Origin: Leucobacter muris
GTDB lineage: Bacteria > Actinomycetota > Actinomycetes > Actinomycetales > Microbacteriaceae
Length of the DNA: 64,000 nucleotides
Assembly (NCBI RefSeq): GCF_004028235.1
Contig: NZ_CP035037.1
Coordinates: 1,302,001-1,366,000 of the forward strand
Reading direction: 5' to 3'
The notes under the pieces are model-generated. The model did not search any database. It saw nothing but the letters and a program-made list of their open reading frames with translations, and was not told the DNA's origin. Below are positions 46,556 to 55,321 of this stretch, piece after piece. Numbering within the stretch: the stretch's first letter is position 1; each line of letters begins with the position of its first letter. The translations under genes were made by a program, and so were the position numbers.

Positions 46556-48123
46556 CGGGGATCACCGCCCCGCATGGCGAGGGCCTGCGCGATCTCCTCG
46601 CGACCCGGGCGCTGCCGCCCGGCGAGGTCGGCGACGCTCCAGGCCACGCGCAGCACCCGGTCGTAGCCCCGCAGCGTCAGAGCACCCCTGGCGTACGCCC
46701 GATCCAGCACCGCGGTGTCGGCTCGCGGCAGGCGCACCGCCGGCCCCCCCCGCAGCCAGCTGCCCGGCACCTCGGCGTTCGTGCTCCACGGGGTGCGGCT
46801 GAGCCGCTCGGCCGCCGCTCCGCGGGCCAGCGTCACCCGCCGCCGCAGATCGGCGCTCGAGGGGCGCTCGGCTTCGGCGTCGCCGAGCAGCACACTCGGC
46901 ACGCGCTGCACCGTGAGCCGCAGATCGATGCGATCGTTGAGCGGCCCCGAGATGCGCTGCAGGTACTTCACCCGCTTGCCGGGGGAGCAGCGGCACTCCG
47001 ACACGGTGTCCCGCGAGCCCGCGTTGCCGCAAGGGCAAGGGTTCGAGGCGAGCACCAGCTGGGTGCGAGCGGGGAGCACCGAACTGGGGAACTCGGGCGC
47101 CTCGTCGAGGAACAGCACGCCGTGACAGGCCCGCGTGATCGCACCCGGTCTCACCCCGCCGCTGTCGCCGCCCCCGATGACCGCCACCTTGGAGGCCGTG
47201 TGATGCGGGGACTCCATCGGGGGCCGCCGCACGAGCGAGGTGAGCGATACGCCGCCCAGCGCTGCGATGCTGCTGGCGGTGAGCGACTCGTCGTCGGTGA
47301 GGTCGGGCAGGATGGTGGGAAGCCGGCAGACGAGCAGCGTTTTCCCCGCACCGGGCGGTCCGAGCAGTGAGAGATGATGCCGCCCCGCGGCTGCGACCGC
47401 GAGCGCCTCCACGGCCTCGGGCTGCCCGATCACGTCGGCCATGTCGAGACCCTCGGTGCGGTGCTGCGCGTCGGCACTGTACTGTACGGTTCGATCCGGA
47501 TCCGCTGAACGCTCGGCCTCGCGCTGCTCCCGATCCTCGCGCTGCCCTGCAGCCTCCGCACCGCCGGTGCGCTCGCCGCCGGCCCCCACCGCGATGCGAC
47601 CGCCCTCACCCCGGTACCAGGCCACCGCACCCGCGAGACCGGGTACCGCGATCACTTCGAGATCCGGCACGAGGGCGGCCTCGGCGCTGCACGCCTCGGG
47701 CACCATGACACGGCGGAAGCCCAGGGCCCGGGCCGCGACGGCCGCGGGGAGGAGCCCCGCGGGCCTGCGCAGCTCGCCGTCGAGCCCGAGCTCGCCGAGG
47801 TGCGCGGTCTGCGCGAGCTCGCCGGCCGGCAGGTGGCCCAGAGCGGCGAGGGCGGAGAGCGCGATCGCGAGGTCGAAGCCGGATCCCTGCTTGGGCAGGG
47901 ACGCCGGGCTGAGGTTGACCGTGACGAATCGCTCCGAGACGGGCATGCCGAGCTGGGCCGTGGCCGAGCGCACCCGCAGCTTCGCCTCGGCGAGCGCGGT
48001 GTCCGGCAGCCCGATGATCGCCATACCGGGGAGCTGCTGCGAGACCGCGGCCTCGACCATCACGGCTGTGCCCTCGAGGCCCGTGAGCGTGATGGCCGCC
48101 GCGCGGCAGACCGCGCGGGTCAC
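46552..48123 (-). CDS. comM: YifB/ComM family AAA+ Mg-chelatase-like protein with internal deletion
   Basis: A 523-residue member of the ComM (YifB) family; in transforming bacteria ComM is a hexameric helicase for branch migration. The N-terminal Lon-like fold domain (to about 165) is followed by a charged 50-residue linker and the AAA+ core with GPPGAGKTLLV. Walker B VLFLDEAPEFPSSVL continues straight into PARTQLVLASNPCPCG. Family members have about 26 residues between these, including DALRQPLESG and a beta hairpin. This part is missing without a frame change. The zinc-ribbon-like NPCPCG with later CRC is kept. GTG 48123 overlaps the yraN stop. Confidence 0.92.
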   Translation of the reverse strand: MTRAVCRAAAITLTGLEGTAVMVEAAVSQQLPGMAIIGLPDTALAEAKLRVRSATAQLGMPVSERFVTVNLSPASLPKQGSGFDLAIALSALAALGHLPAGELAQTAHLGELGLDGELRRPAGLLPAAVAARALGFRRVMVPEACSAEAALVPDLEVIAVPGLAGAVAWYRGEGGRIAVGAGGERTGGAEAAGQREDREQREAERSADPDRTVQYSADAQHRTEGLDMADVIGQPEAVEALAVAAAGRHHLSLLGPPGAGKTLLVCRLPTILPDLTDDESLTASSIAALGGVSLTSLVRRPPMESPHHTASKVAVIGGGDSGGVRPGAITRACHGVLFLDEAPEFPSSVLPARTQLVLASNPCPCGNAGSRDTVSECRCSPGKRVKYLQRISGPLNDRIDLRLTVQRVPSVLLGDAEAERPSSADLRRRVTLARGAAAERLSRTPWSTNAEVPGSWLRGGPAVRLPRADTAVLDRAYARGALTLRGYDRVLRVAWSVADLAGRQRPGREEIAQALAMRGGDPR

Positions 48124-48485
48124 AGGATGCCCCGCAGATGATCGATGCCGGGTGCGCCGCTCGGGCCGAGCGTGATGCCGATCGCGTCGACGCGCAGTTC
48201 GGAGGCGCGGGTGCGGTGCTCCCGCGCCCAGTCGAGCAGCAGCCGTCTGAGGCGCCCGGCCTTGCGCGCGGTGATGGCCGAGAGCGGGCTGCCGTAGCCG
48301 CGGCCGCTGCGCGTCTTCACCTCGACGGCCACGAGCGCGCCCCGATCGAGCGCGATCAGGTCGAGCTCGCCGTAGCGGTTGCGCCAGTTGCGGTCGAGGA
48401 TCACGAAGCCGCGCTCCTCGAGGAACGCCGCGGCGAGCGATTCGCCGCGCGCGCCGAGTGTCTGGTTGTGGGCCGAGCTGGTCAT
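48120..48485 (-). CDS. UPF0102 (YraN) family endonuclease-like protein
   Basis: A 121-residue protein of the restriction-endonuclease fold, starting MTSSAHNQTLGARGESLAA. The putative nuclease motif is E-x-D-L-I-A plus VAVEVKTRSGRGYG (RYGELDLIALD, E-V-K). Family role is unclear but the gene is consistently linked to comM/dprA. ATG 48485 has the excellent ribosome-binding site AGGAGGTG. First gene of the yraN-comM-dprA-xerC operon, whose junctions are overlaps or a gap of a few bases. Confidence 0.93.
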   Translation of the reverse strand: MTSSAHNQTLGARGESLAAAFLEERGFVILDRNWRNRYGELDLIALDRGALVAVEVKTRSGRGYGSPLSAITARKAGRLRRLLLDWAREHRTRASELRVDAIGITLGPSGAPGIDHLRGIL

Positions 48486-48908
48486 GGGCACCTCCTGGTC
48501 TTCAGACTGGGGGGATGGGGCGGCGCGGTTTCGCCGGAATCGGGCGATTGTGAGTGGATAGTCGCGTGAGGGGCGAAACGGGTGGCATGTGAGCGGAGTC
48601 CGCGCCGGCCTCCCGCGGGCGCCCGCCGAGCATCCGCGGACGGCCCCCGGCGAGACGCCGTCCGAGGAGCGGCCGCGACGCCTCCGCGCGACCGCCGAGA
48701 TGCGGAGCCGGATGCTACACTGGTCGATGCATCTCGAAAGAGATGACTTCGCGTGCCCGCACAGCGGAGCGAAGCCGACGGTCCCCGTTCGTGTGTTCCA
48801 CACGTCGCGGGGCGGCTGAGCCCGGGGCACCAGGATCTGGTCGCACTCCGCGATCGATGACAACCGCAAGCGCGCGCCCGCAGGGGCGCGCAGAACAGGA
48901 GAACGGCA
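48486..48908. other. 423-bp divergent intergenic region (yraN / rpsB) with rpsB leader
   Basis: No convincing gene lies here. It must hold the promoters of the yraN operon and of rpsB. A likely rpsB -10 is TACACT (48716-48721), leaving a leader of about 180 bases. The leader contains several short GC-rich stem possibilities (for example around CGTGTGTTCCACACG, 48791-48805). It could carry S2-type autoregulation, but I cannot assign a known leader motif. Confidence 0.6.
48716..48721 (+). promoter_or_regulatory. Possible -10 of the rpsB promoter
   Basis: TACACT matches the -10 consensus at four of six positions; no clear -35 was found. Confidence 0.4.
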
Positions 48909-49784
48909 ATGGCCGTCGTCACCATGCGTCAGCTGCTCGACAGCGGTGTCCACTTCGGGCACCAGACCCGCCGCTGGAACCCGAAGATGAAGCGCTTCAT
49001 CTTCACCGAGCGCTCGGGCATCTACATCATCGACCTGCAGCAGTCGCTCGGCTACATCGATGCCGCCTACGACTTCGTGAAGAACACCGTCGCGCGCGGC
49101 GGCAACATCCTCTTCGTGGGCACCAAGAAGCAGGCCCAGGAGGCCATCGCCGAGCAGGCGACCCGCGTGAACCAGCCCTACGTGAACCAGCGCTGGCTCG
49201 GCGGCCTCCTCACCAACTTCCAGACCGTCACCGGTCGCCTCGAGCGCATGAAGGAGCTCGAGCAGCTCGACTTCGAGGGCACCACCAGCGGCTTCACCAA
49301 GAAGGAGCTGCTGCTCAAGAAGCGCGAGCTCGAGAAGCTGCAGAAGTCGCTCGGCGGCATCCGCAACATGGCGAAGACCCCGTCGGCTCTCTGGGTGGTC
49401 GACACCAAGAAGGAGCACCTCGCCATCGACGAGGCGCAGAAGCTCGGCATCCCGGTCATCGCGATCCTCGACACCAACTGCGACCCCGACGAGGTCACCT
49501 ACCCGATCCCGGGCAACGACGACGCGATCCGCTCGGTCGCGCTGCTCACCCGCGTGATCGCGGACGCCGTCGCCGAGGGCCTCATGGAGCGCCACCAGAA
49601 GCCCGCCGAGGGCGCCGAAGCCGCCGCCGAGCCCCTCGCCGAGTGGGAGGTCGAGCTGCTGAACGCCGAGAAGACCGAGGCCCCCGCCGAGGAGGCTCCC
49701 GCTGCCGAGGCTCCCGCCGAGGAAGCCGCCGCCGATGAGGCCCCCGCAGCCGAGGCGGCTGCCGAGGCCCCGGCCGCCGAGTAA
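48909..49784 (+). CDS. rpsB: 30S ribosomal protein S2
   Basis: A 291-residue S2 protein with the canonical [20 protein letters not shown] start and core segments [13 protein letters not shown] and [13 protein letters not shown]. The body ends near residue 240. It is followed by an Ala/Glu/Pro repeat tail of about 50 residues ([22 protein letters not shown]) absent from most S2 proteins. The ribosome-binding site is AGGAGAACGGCA before ATG 48909. Order rpsB-tsf-pyrH-frr is conserved in bacteria. Confidence 0.98.
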   Translation: MAVVTMRQLLDSGVHFGHQTRRWNPKMKRFIFTERSGIYIIDLQQSLGYIDAAYDFVKNTVARGGNILFVGTKKQAQEAIAEQATRVNQPYVNQRWLGGLLTNFQTVTGRLERMKELEQLDFEGTTSGFTKKELLLKKRELEKLQKSLGGIRNMAKTPSALWVVDTKKEHLAIDEAQKLGIPVIAILDTNCDPDEVTYPIPGNDDAIRSVALLTRVIADAVAEGLMERHQKPAEGAEAAAEPLAEWEVELLNAEKTEAPAEEAPAAEAPAEEAAADEAPAAEAAAEAPAAE

Positions 49785-49806
49785 GTCCACACCACAACGT
49801 ATGATC

Positions 49807-49836
49807 CTGCGCCCCTCGATCGCTCGAGGGGCGCAG
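49807..49836 (+). terminator. Intercistronic hairpin between rpsB and tsf
   Basis: A 13-bp stem, CTGCGCCCCTCGA / TCGAGGGGCGCAG, with a TCGC loop and no T tract. It lies 23 bases after the rpsB stop and 24 bases before tsf. It may be a partial terminator or processing/stability element that sets the S2:EF-Ts ratio. Confidence 0.6.
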
Positions 49837-49859
49837 GGCGACACAAGAAGGAGTCACAC

Positions 49860-50690
49860 ATGGCTGCAGTGAGCATGGCCGCTGTGAAGGAACTGCGCGA
49901 CCGCCTCGGCGCCGGCATGGTCGACAGCAAGAACGCGCTCGTCGAGGCCGATGGCGACATCGAGAAGGCGATCGAGATCCTGCGTCTCAAGGGTCTGAAG
50001 GGCGTCGCCAAGCGCGGCGACCGCGAGGCGAGCGAGGGTCTCGTCGCGGCCAAGCAGAGCGACGGCGCCGCCACGATGATCGAGCTCGTCTGCGAGACCG
50101 ACTTCGTCGCGAAGAACGAGAAGTTCCTCGCCCTGGCGGATCGTGTGCTCGACGCGGTCGTCGCCGCCGGCGCGAAGAACGCCGAAGAGGCCCTCGCGGC
50201 CCCCGCGGGCGACCAGACCGTCGCCGAGCTGATCACCGATGAGGCCGCCGTCATCGGCGAGCGCATCGAGCTGCGCAAGGTCTCGCGCGTCGAGGCCCCC
50301 GCGACCTCCATCTACCTCCACCAGACCTCGAAGGATCTGCCCCCGCAGATCGGCGTGGTCGTGGGCTACGAGGGCGATGACGCCGAGACCGCGCTCAGCA
50401 TCGCGCGCCACATCTCGTTCGCCGATCCGCTCTACCTCAGCCGCGAGGACGTCCCCGAGGCCGACGTGGAGAAGGAGCGCGAGATCGTCACCGAGATCTC
50501 GAAGAACGAGGGCAAGCCCGAGGCCGCTCTGCCGAAGATCGTCGAGGGCCGTCTCACCGCCTTCTTCAAGCAGGTCGCGCTGAACGAGCAGGTGCACGCC
50601 CTCGACGCCGACAAGCGGGAGGTCAAGAAGGTGGCCGAGGCCGCCGGCATCACCGTCACCGGGTTCGCCCGCAGCAAGGTCGGCGCCTAA
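49860..50690 (+). CDS. tsf: Elongation factor Ts
   Basis: A 276-residue nucleotide exchange factor for EF-Tu. N-terminal UBA-like domain [18 protein letters not shown], the [10 protein letters not shown] core that contacts EF-Tu, and a C-terminal dimerisation region ending [15 protein letters not shown] 49860 follows AAGGAG. Length and motifs are normal. Confidence 0.98.
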   Translation: MAAVSMAAVKELRDRLGAGMVDSKNALVEADGDIEKAIEILRLKGLKGVAKRGDREASEGLVAAKQSDGAATMIELVCETDFVAKNEKFLALADRVLDAVVAAGAKNAEEALAAPAGDQTVAELITDEAAVIGERIELRKVSRVEAPATSIYLHQTSKDLPPQIGVVVGYEGDDAETALSIARHISFADPLYLSREDVPEADVEKEREIVTEISKNEGKPEAALPKIVEGRLTAFFKQVALNEQVHALDADKREVKKVAEAAGITVTGFARSKVGA

Positions 50691-50700
50691 GCGTCGTCCA

Positions 50701-50734
50701 GGGCCCGGGTCGCACACGCGACCCGGGCCCTTAT
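50701..50734 (+). terminator. Terminator after tsf
   Basis: A 13-bp perfect stem, GGGCCCGGGTCGC / GCGACCCGGGCCC, with an ACAC loop, followed by TTAT. It ends the rpsB-tsf unit, so pyrH probably has its own promoter in the remaining 63 bp. Confidence 0.8.
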
Positions 50735-50797
50735 GCTGCGTACAGCGGCCACCCCATAAGCTACCTACCAGATCATCCGAGCGAAGGAGTACCCCCT

Positions 50798-51514
50798 ATG
50801 ACCGAGACCGCACGCAAGCGTCGAGTGCTGTTGAAGCTTTCGGGGGAGGCCTTCGGCGGAGGCACGCTGGGCGTGAACCCCGACGTGGTCAGCCAGATCG
50901 CCCGCGAGATCGCGGCGGCCATGGACGACGCCGAGGTCGCGGTCGTGGTCGGAGGCGGCAACTTCTTCCGCGGCGCCGAGCTCTCGCAGCGCGGCATGGA
51001 CCGTGCTCGCGCCGACTACATGGGCATGCTCGGCACCGTGATGAACGCCCTCGCTCTGCAGGACTTCCTCGAGCAGGCCGGTGTCTCGAGCCGCGTGCAG
51101 TCGGCCATCACCATGACCCAGGTCGCTGAGACCTACATCCCGCTGCGCGCGATCCGGCACCTCGAGAAGGGCCGCGTCGTGATCTTCGGCGCCGGGGCGG
51201 GCCTGCCGTACTTCTCGACCGACACCGTGGCCGCGCAGCGCGCGCTCGAGATCCACGCCGACGAGGTGCTGGTCGCGAAGAACGGCGTCGACGGCGTCTA
51301 CACCGCCGACCCGAACCAGGATCCGAACGCGACCCTCATCGACGAGATCACGTACAACGACGCGCTCGTGCGGGGCCTGAAGGTGGTCGACTCGACGGCG
51401 TTCAGCCTGTGCATGGACAACGGCATGCCGATGCGCGTCTTCGGTATGGAGCCGGCCGGCAACGTCACCGAGGCGATCCGCGGCGAGCAGCTCGGCACCC
51501 TGGTGCACCGCTAA
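50798..51514 (+). CDS. pyrH: UMP kinase
   Basis: A 238-residue amino-acid-kinase-fold enzyme phosphorylating UMP to UDP. Motifs: [56 protein letters not shown] and [15 protein letters not shown] 50798 has GAAGGAG upstream. Length and motifs are normal. Confidence 0.98.
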   Translation: MTETARKRRVLLKLSGEAFGGGTLGVNPDVVSQIAREIAAAMDDAEVAVVVGGGNFFRGAELSQRGMDRARADYMGMLGTVMNALALQDFLEQAGVSSRVQSAITMTQVAETYIPLRAIRHLEKGRVVIFGAGAGLPYFSTDTVAAQRALEIHADEVLVAKNGVDGVYTADPNQDPNATLIDEITYNDALVRGLKVVDSTAFSLCMDNGMPMRVFGMEPAGNVTEAIRGEQLGTLVHR

Positions 51515-51530
51515 GCTGGTATCAGAGCGT

Positions 51531-51550
51531 TTTCAGAAGGTTTCAGAAGG
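51531..51550 (+). repeat. Direct 10-bp duplication at the frr ribosome-binding site
   Basis: TTTCAGAAGG occurs twice in tandem, the second copy continuing into AGAGC. Both copies carry a Shine-Dalgarno-like AGAAGG; only the second is well spaced from GTG 51559. Confidence 0.75.
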
Positions 51551-51558
51551 AGAGCACC

Positions 51559-52113
51559 GTGATCGAAGAGGTCTTCGTCGATGTCAAGGACCGCATGGCC
51601 AAGGCGGTCGAGGCTGCGAAGGAGGGCTTCGCCACGGTGCGCACCGGTCGCGCCAACCCCGCCCTGCTGCAGAACCTGCAGGTCGACTACTACGGCACCC
51701 CGACTCCACTGGCGCAGCTGGCGTCGGTGCAGAACCAGGATGCTCGCAGCCTGATCATCACCCCCTATGACAAGGGCGCGATGAAAGCCATCGAGCAGGC
51801 GATCCGCGACATGCCGAACCTCGGGGCCAACCCCTCGAACGACGGCAACGTGATCCGCGTCTCGCTGCCCGAGCTCACCGAGGAGCGCCGCAGGGAGTTC
51901 GTGAAGATCGTGAAGGCTCGCGCCGAGGACGCCCGCGTGGCGATCCGCAACGTGCGCCGCAGCGGCAAGGACGATCTCGACGTGCTCAAGAGCGAGGTCG
52001 GCGAGGACGAGGTGGCGCGCGCCGAGAAGGAGCTCGAGTCGGTGACCAAGCAGTTCATCGACCAGGTCGATGACGCGCTCAAGCGCAAAGAAGCCGAACT
52101 GCTGGAGGTCTAA
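51559..52113 (+). CDS. frr: Ribosome recycling factor
   Basis: A 184-residue factor that splits post-termination ribosomes with EF-G. It starts GTG 51559 ([20 protein letters not shown]) after AGAAGGAGAG. Typical segments: [39 protein letters not shown] and RRSGKDDLD. Confidence 0.98.
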   Translation: MIEEVFVDVKDRMAKAVEAAKEGFATVRTGRANPALLQNLQVDYYGTPTPLAQLASVQNQDARSLIITPYDKGAMKAIEQAIRDMPNLGANPSNDGNVIRVSLPELTEERRREFVKIVKARAEDARVAIRNVRRSGKDDLDVLKSEVGEDEVARAEKELESVTKQFIDQVDDALKRKEAELLEV

Positions 52114-52118
52114 CCTCC

Positions 52119-53036
52119 ATGACCGGTTCTGACAGGCGCGACGAACTGCGCAGCGCACTCGAGAGCAAGCGCGCGCAGCTCGAGGCGACGAATGCCAGGA
52201 TCGAGGCCCGGGCCGGGCGCAATCTGTTCTTCGCGGTGCTCTCGGGCCTCGTGTTCGCGGGGGTCTTCCTCGCGAGCCTGCTGCTCGTGAAGCAGGTCTT
52301 CGTGCTGCTCGTCGCGGTGATCGTGGCGGTGGCCCTCATTGAGCTGGCCGCCGCATTCCGCGTCGCGGGGCGGCGGGTGCCGCGCGTCGGCGTGGTGCTC
52401 GGCGGGCTGGTCGTGGTGAGCGGCGCCTACTTCTGGGGCGCCGAGGGAATGCTGCTCGGCCTGTTCGCGGGTTCGGCGCTGCTCACCGTGTGGCGGCTCG
52501 TCGAGGGCCTGGTGCCCGCCTGGGAGACCCCGCCGCGTACCCTGGTGCGCGACGTGTTCTCGGGGCTCTTCACGCTGGTCTACGTCGCCTTCCTCGCATC
52601 GTTCGCGGTGCTGCTCGTCGACGTCGACGGCGGCGAGTGGTGGGTGTTCGCGCTCGTGCTCGTGGTGGTCTCGGTCGACGTCGGCGCGTATGCGGCGGGC
52701 GTCACCCTGGGCAAGCACAAGATGACGCCGAGGATCAGCCCCAACAAGACTTGGGAGGGCTTTGCGGGCGCGGCGGTCGTCGCGGCCGCGGCCGGCGTCG
52801 GCGTCTCGGTGTTCGCGCTGCAGCAGCCGTGGTGGGTGGGGATCCTGCTCGGTCTGGTGGTGCTGCTGACGGCGACGATGGGCGATCTCACGGAGTCGCT
52901 CATCAAACGCAATCTGGGAGTGAAAGACATGAGTTCGTGGATTCCCGGTCACGGCGGCTTCCTCGACCGCCTCGACTCGCTGCTGCCGTCGGCGGTCGGA
53001 GTCTACGGCGTGGCGCTGGCGCTGGGGGTGGTGTGA
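52119..53036 (+). CDS. cdsA: Phosphatidate cytidylyltransferase
   Basis: A 305-residue membrane enzyme making CDP-diacylglycerol from phosphatidic acid and CTP. A charged cytoplasmic N-terminus of about 32 residues is followed by about eight membrane helices. The signature is split as PRISPNKTWEG and GDLTESLIKRNLGVKD, then IPGHGGFLDRLDS. It starts 5 bp after frr, and its stop overlaps the next start (TGATG). Confidence 0.96.
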   Translation: MTGSDRRDELRSALESKRAQLEATNARIEARAGRNLFFAVLSGLVFAGVFLASLLLVKQVFVLLVAVIVAVALIELAAAFRVAGRRVPRVGVVLGGLVVVSGAYFWGAEGMLLGLFAGSALLTVWRLVEGLVPAWETPPRTLVRDVFSGLFTLVYVAFLASFAVLLVDVDGGEWWVFALVLVVVSVDVGAYAAGVTLGKHKMTPRISPNKTWEGFAGAAVVAAAAGVGVSVFALQQPWWVGILLGLVVLLTATMGDLTESLIKRNLGVKDMSSWIPGHGGFLDRLDSLLPSAVGVYGVALALGVV

Positions 53037-53635
53037 TGACAGAGCCCTCTCAGCAGCAGAAGCGCTCGGTCCGCAAGAATGGTCCGGTGCACTCCTCCTT
53101 CCCCGTCGCCTCAGGTTCCCAGCTCGGCTACCAACCCGAACAGGTCGACGCCTTCCTCGATCGCGCCCGAGCCACATACGAAGGGGCGGGCGAGGGTTCG
53201 ATGACCGCGGAGGAGGTGCGCCGCACGGCGTTCGGGCTGAAGCGCGGCGGGTACGCCTCGCGGTACGTCGACGCAGCGATGGATCGCCTCGAGGAGGTCT
53301 TCTTCGAGCGCGAGCGGCGAGCTCGCGTGCGCGCCGAGGGCGAGGAGGCGTGGTGGGAGGAGACCCGCCAGCTGCTCTCCGAGGTGCGCGGCCGCATGCA
53401 GCGGCCCCGCGGGAAGCGCTTTCGGAGGCGCGGCGTCTTCGCCACCGGGTACCGGCGTTCGCAGGTGGACGCCTTCCTGGATCGGATCTTCGAGATGTTC
53501 GAGCGGCGTGAGCTCGGCCTCTCGCCGGCCGAGGTGCGCGACGTCGTGTTCCACTCGCAGTGGCGGGGATACGACGAGGATCAGGTGGACGCGCTGCTCG
53601 ACGCGGTGGTCGAGCTGATCCTCGCGACGCGGTGA
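53036..53635 (+). CDS. DivIVA domain-containing protein with two repeats
   Basis: A 199-residue protein with two short DivIVA-like motifs, GYQPEQVDAFLDRARATYE (about 33-51) and GYRRSQVDAFLDRIFEMFE (about 140-158). Each is followed by a matching charged segment, then VRRTAFGLKRGGYASRYVD or VRDVVFHSQWRGYDEDQVD. A Trp/Arg-rich linker joins the halves. No long coiled coil is present, unlike Wag31. Translationally coupled to cdsA. Its role is probably in cell pole, division or envelope growth, by family. Confidence 0.88.
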   Translation: MTEPSQQQKRSVRKNGPVHSSFPVASGSQLGYQPEQVDAFLDRARATYEGAGEGSMTAEEVRRTAFGLKRGGYASRYVDAAMDRLEEVFFERERRARVRAEGEEAWWEETRQLLSEVRGRMQRPRGKRFRRRGVFATGYRRSQVDAFLDRIFEMFERRELGLSPAEVRDVVFHSQWRGYDEDQVDALLDAVVELILATR

Positions 53636-53660
53636 TCGCTCGGCATCTTTCCCGTTCCCA

Positions 53661-53689
53661 TTGAACGACTCGAGCCTCTGAGATAGAAT
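53661..53689 (+). promoter_or_regulatory. Promoter of the lytic transglycosylase gene
   Basis: TTGAAC (53661-53666), 17 bp, then TAGAAT (53684-53689): a near-consensus housekeeping promoter. The GTG start follows nine bases later, so the transcript has a leader of only a few bases. Confidence 0.75.
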
Positions 53690-53698
53690 CGTTACATT

Positions 53699-54325
53699 GT
53701 GTCTGTTGTGAACTCCGCCCCCATGTCGCGCTGGTCCCGTTTCAAAGTTCCGGTCGCGGTGCTCGCGGTCGCCGGAATCTTCGGTGGAGCGGTGGTCGCC
53801 CCGCTCGCCATGCCGAGCGCGCCCGCCGATGCCGAGTCGATGGCGTTCCAGGAGCGGATCCATCAGGAGTTCACCCCCAACGTCTCCGCCGAGGCCGACC
53901 TGGTCTACACCGAGGTGCCGGTCGAGATCTCTCAGGACGAGCAGCGACGCGTCAAGGCCGAGGAAGAGGCCGCCGCTGCGGCGAAGAAGGCCGCTGAGGA
54001 GTCGGCGGCCCCGCAGGCCGCGGGCGCCCCGCCCAAGTACACGGGCGGGGGATCGCCCGCCGAGTGGATGGCCGCCGCCGGTATCGCCGAGAGCGACTGG
54101 GGCTACGTCGACTACATCGCCTCGAAGGAGAGCGGCTGGAACCCGAACGCGACCAACGCCAGTTCGGGTGCGTGCGGTCTGATCCAGGCGAACCCCTGCA
54201 GCAAGGTGCCCGGCAGCGGCTACGACCCGGTCGACAACCTGCGCTGGGCGAACGGCTACGCCGTGAGTCGCTACGGAAGCTGGGCGGCCGCCTACGGGTT
54301 CTGGACCTCGAACCACTGGTGGTGA
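53699..54325 (+). CDS. Secreted lytic transglycosylase-like protein
   Basis: A 208-residue protein with a signal/anchor segment (FKVPVAVLAVAGIFGGAVVAPLA), an Ala/Lys/Glu coiled stretch (about 80-105) and a C-terminal SLT-like domain. The latter has YIASKESGWNPNATN with the candidate catalytic Glu, and SSGACGLIQANPCSK. It ends at YGFWTSNHWW. GTG 53699 suits the nearly leaderless promoter; an ATG 24 bases downstream is possible but has no ribosome-binding site. Likely peptidoglycan cleavage during wall growth. Confidence 0.87.
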   Translation: MSVVNSAPMSRWSRFKVPVAVLAVAGIFGGAVVAPLAMPSAPADAESMAFQERIHQEFTPNVSAEADLVYTEVPVEISQDEQRRVKAEEEAAAAAKKAAEESAAPQAAGAPPKYTGGGSPAEWMAAAGIAESDWGYVDYIASKESGWNPNATNASSGACGLIQANPCSKVPGSGYDPVDNLRWANGYAVSRYGSWAAAYGFWTSNHWW

Positions 54326-54363
54326 GCGGCCGGTGAGCCGGCGCAGCCGAGAGGGCGCCAGCC

Positions 54364-54661
54364 GTGGCGCGTAGTCGACGCGTCAACAAGTATCAGCGAG
54401 CGGCTGCCGTGCCGCCCCGCGACGTCACCCGTCTCGCATACGGGGGGCGCTCGCAAGGAGACGCGGCGCGGCGTCGAATGGTTCGTGCGCGAGATTCCCG
54501 CCCACCGCGCCGAGAAGAGCTACCGGTGCCCGGCCTGCGCGAACGAGGTGCCGCCCGGGCAGGCGCACGTGGTGGTCTGGAGCGCCGAGCACTTCTTCGG
54601 CGATGAGGCCGCCGTGCGCGACCGCCGCCACTACCACTCGTACTGCTGGCAATCAGCCTGA
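54364..54661 (+). pseudogene. Small actinobacterial zinc-ribbon protein (frameshifted as given)
   Basis: Expected 98 residues. The N-terminal part VARSRRVNKYQRAAAVPPRD to RLAYG is in one frame; the conserved part, GVEWFVREIPAHRAEKSY, RCPACANEVPPGQAHVVVW and RRHYHSYCW, is in another. Removing one G from the run of six at 54442-54447 joins them as RLAYGGARKETRRGVEW. The CxxC, His and Cys residues suggest a zinc-ribbon-like site. Homologues are often labelled ATP/GTP-binding without evidence. Function unknown. The C-terminal stop is at 54659-54661. Confidence 0.75.
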
Positions 54662-54793
54662 GCGCCCCCGCGCCGCCCGAGCCTCGCCCGTCGCCCTCGC
54701 CACGATGAGGGGCGGAACCGGCCGATGCCGACGCGAAGACGTGCCGTTCCCTCGCGCCCGTCGACGGACGCGCGAGAGCCGCCGGCGAACCGC

Positions 54794-55321
54794 CTAGAAG
54801 AGCGTCGGGGGAGCGGTCGGCGCGGTGACGTCGACCTCGGGGCTCGGCGTCGTGGCTCCGGCGAGACCCGGCCCGTGATCGGGCTCGATGCCGGCCTGGA
54901 AGGCCAGGGCCACCGCGCGGGCGCGCTGATCCGCCGCCTCGTTGAGCGGATGCCCGGCGTGGCCCTTCACCCACTCGAACCGTACGTCGCGACCCGCGAG
55001 GGCCGTGTCGAGCTGTTCGAGCAGCTCGCGATTGAGCACGGGCTTGCCGTCGGCCTTGCGCCAGCCCCGGCGCTTCCAGCCGGGCATCCACTGCGTCACG
55101 GAGTTGATGACGTACTGGCTGTCGCACAGCACGTGCAGGGGCTCGTGCGCCCGCTCGGCGGTGGCGTGCAGCAGGTCGAGCACGGCCATGAGCTCGCCCT
55201 GGTTGTTGGTGGCGCGCGGCCATCCGCCGGCGCGCCACTGCTCGCCGTCGACCACCCATGCCCAGCCGGCGGGGCCGGGGTTGCCGAGGGCCGATCCGTC
55301 GGCTGCTGCGGTGAGAGTCAC
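54794..55321 (-). CDS. rnhA: Ribonuclease HI
   Basis: A 175-residue enzyme degrading RNA in RNA:DNA hybrids. The four acidic residues and active His are visible: D in AADGSALGN, E in NNQGELMAV, D in LCDSQYVINS, and H and D in KGHAGHPLNEAADQRA. A Pro/Thr-rich tail of about 30 residues follows the domain. GTG 55321 overlaps the stop of the coiled-coil gene (GTGA), so the two are translationally coupled. Confidence 0.95.
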   Translation of the reverse strand: MTLTAAADGSALGNPGPAGWAWVVDGEQWRAGGWPRATNNQGELMAVLDLLHATAERAHEPLHVLCDSQYVINSVTQWMPGWKRRGWRKADGKPVLNRELLEQLDTALAGRDVRFEWVKGHAGHPLNEAADQRARAVALAFQAGIEPDHGPGLAGATTPSPEVDVTAPTAPPTLF

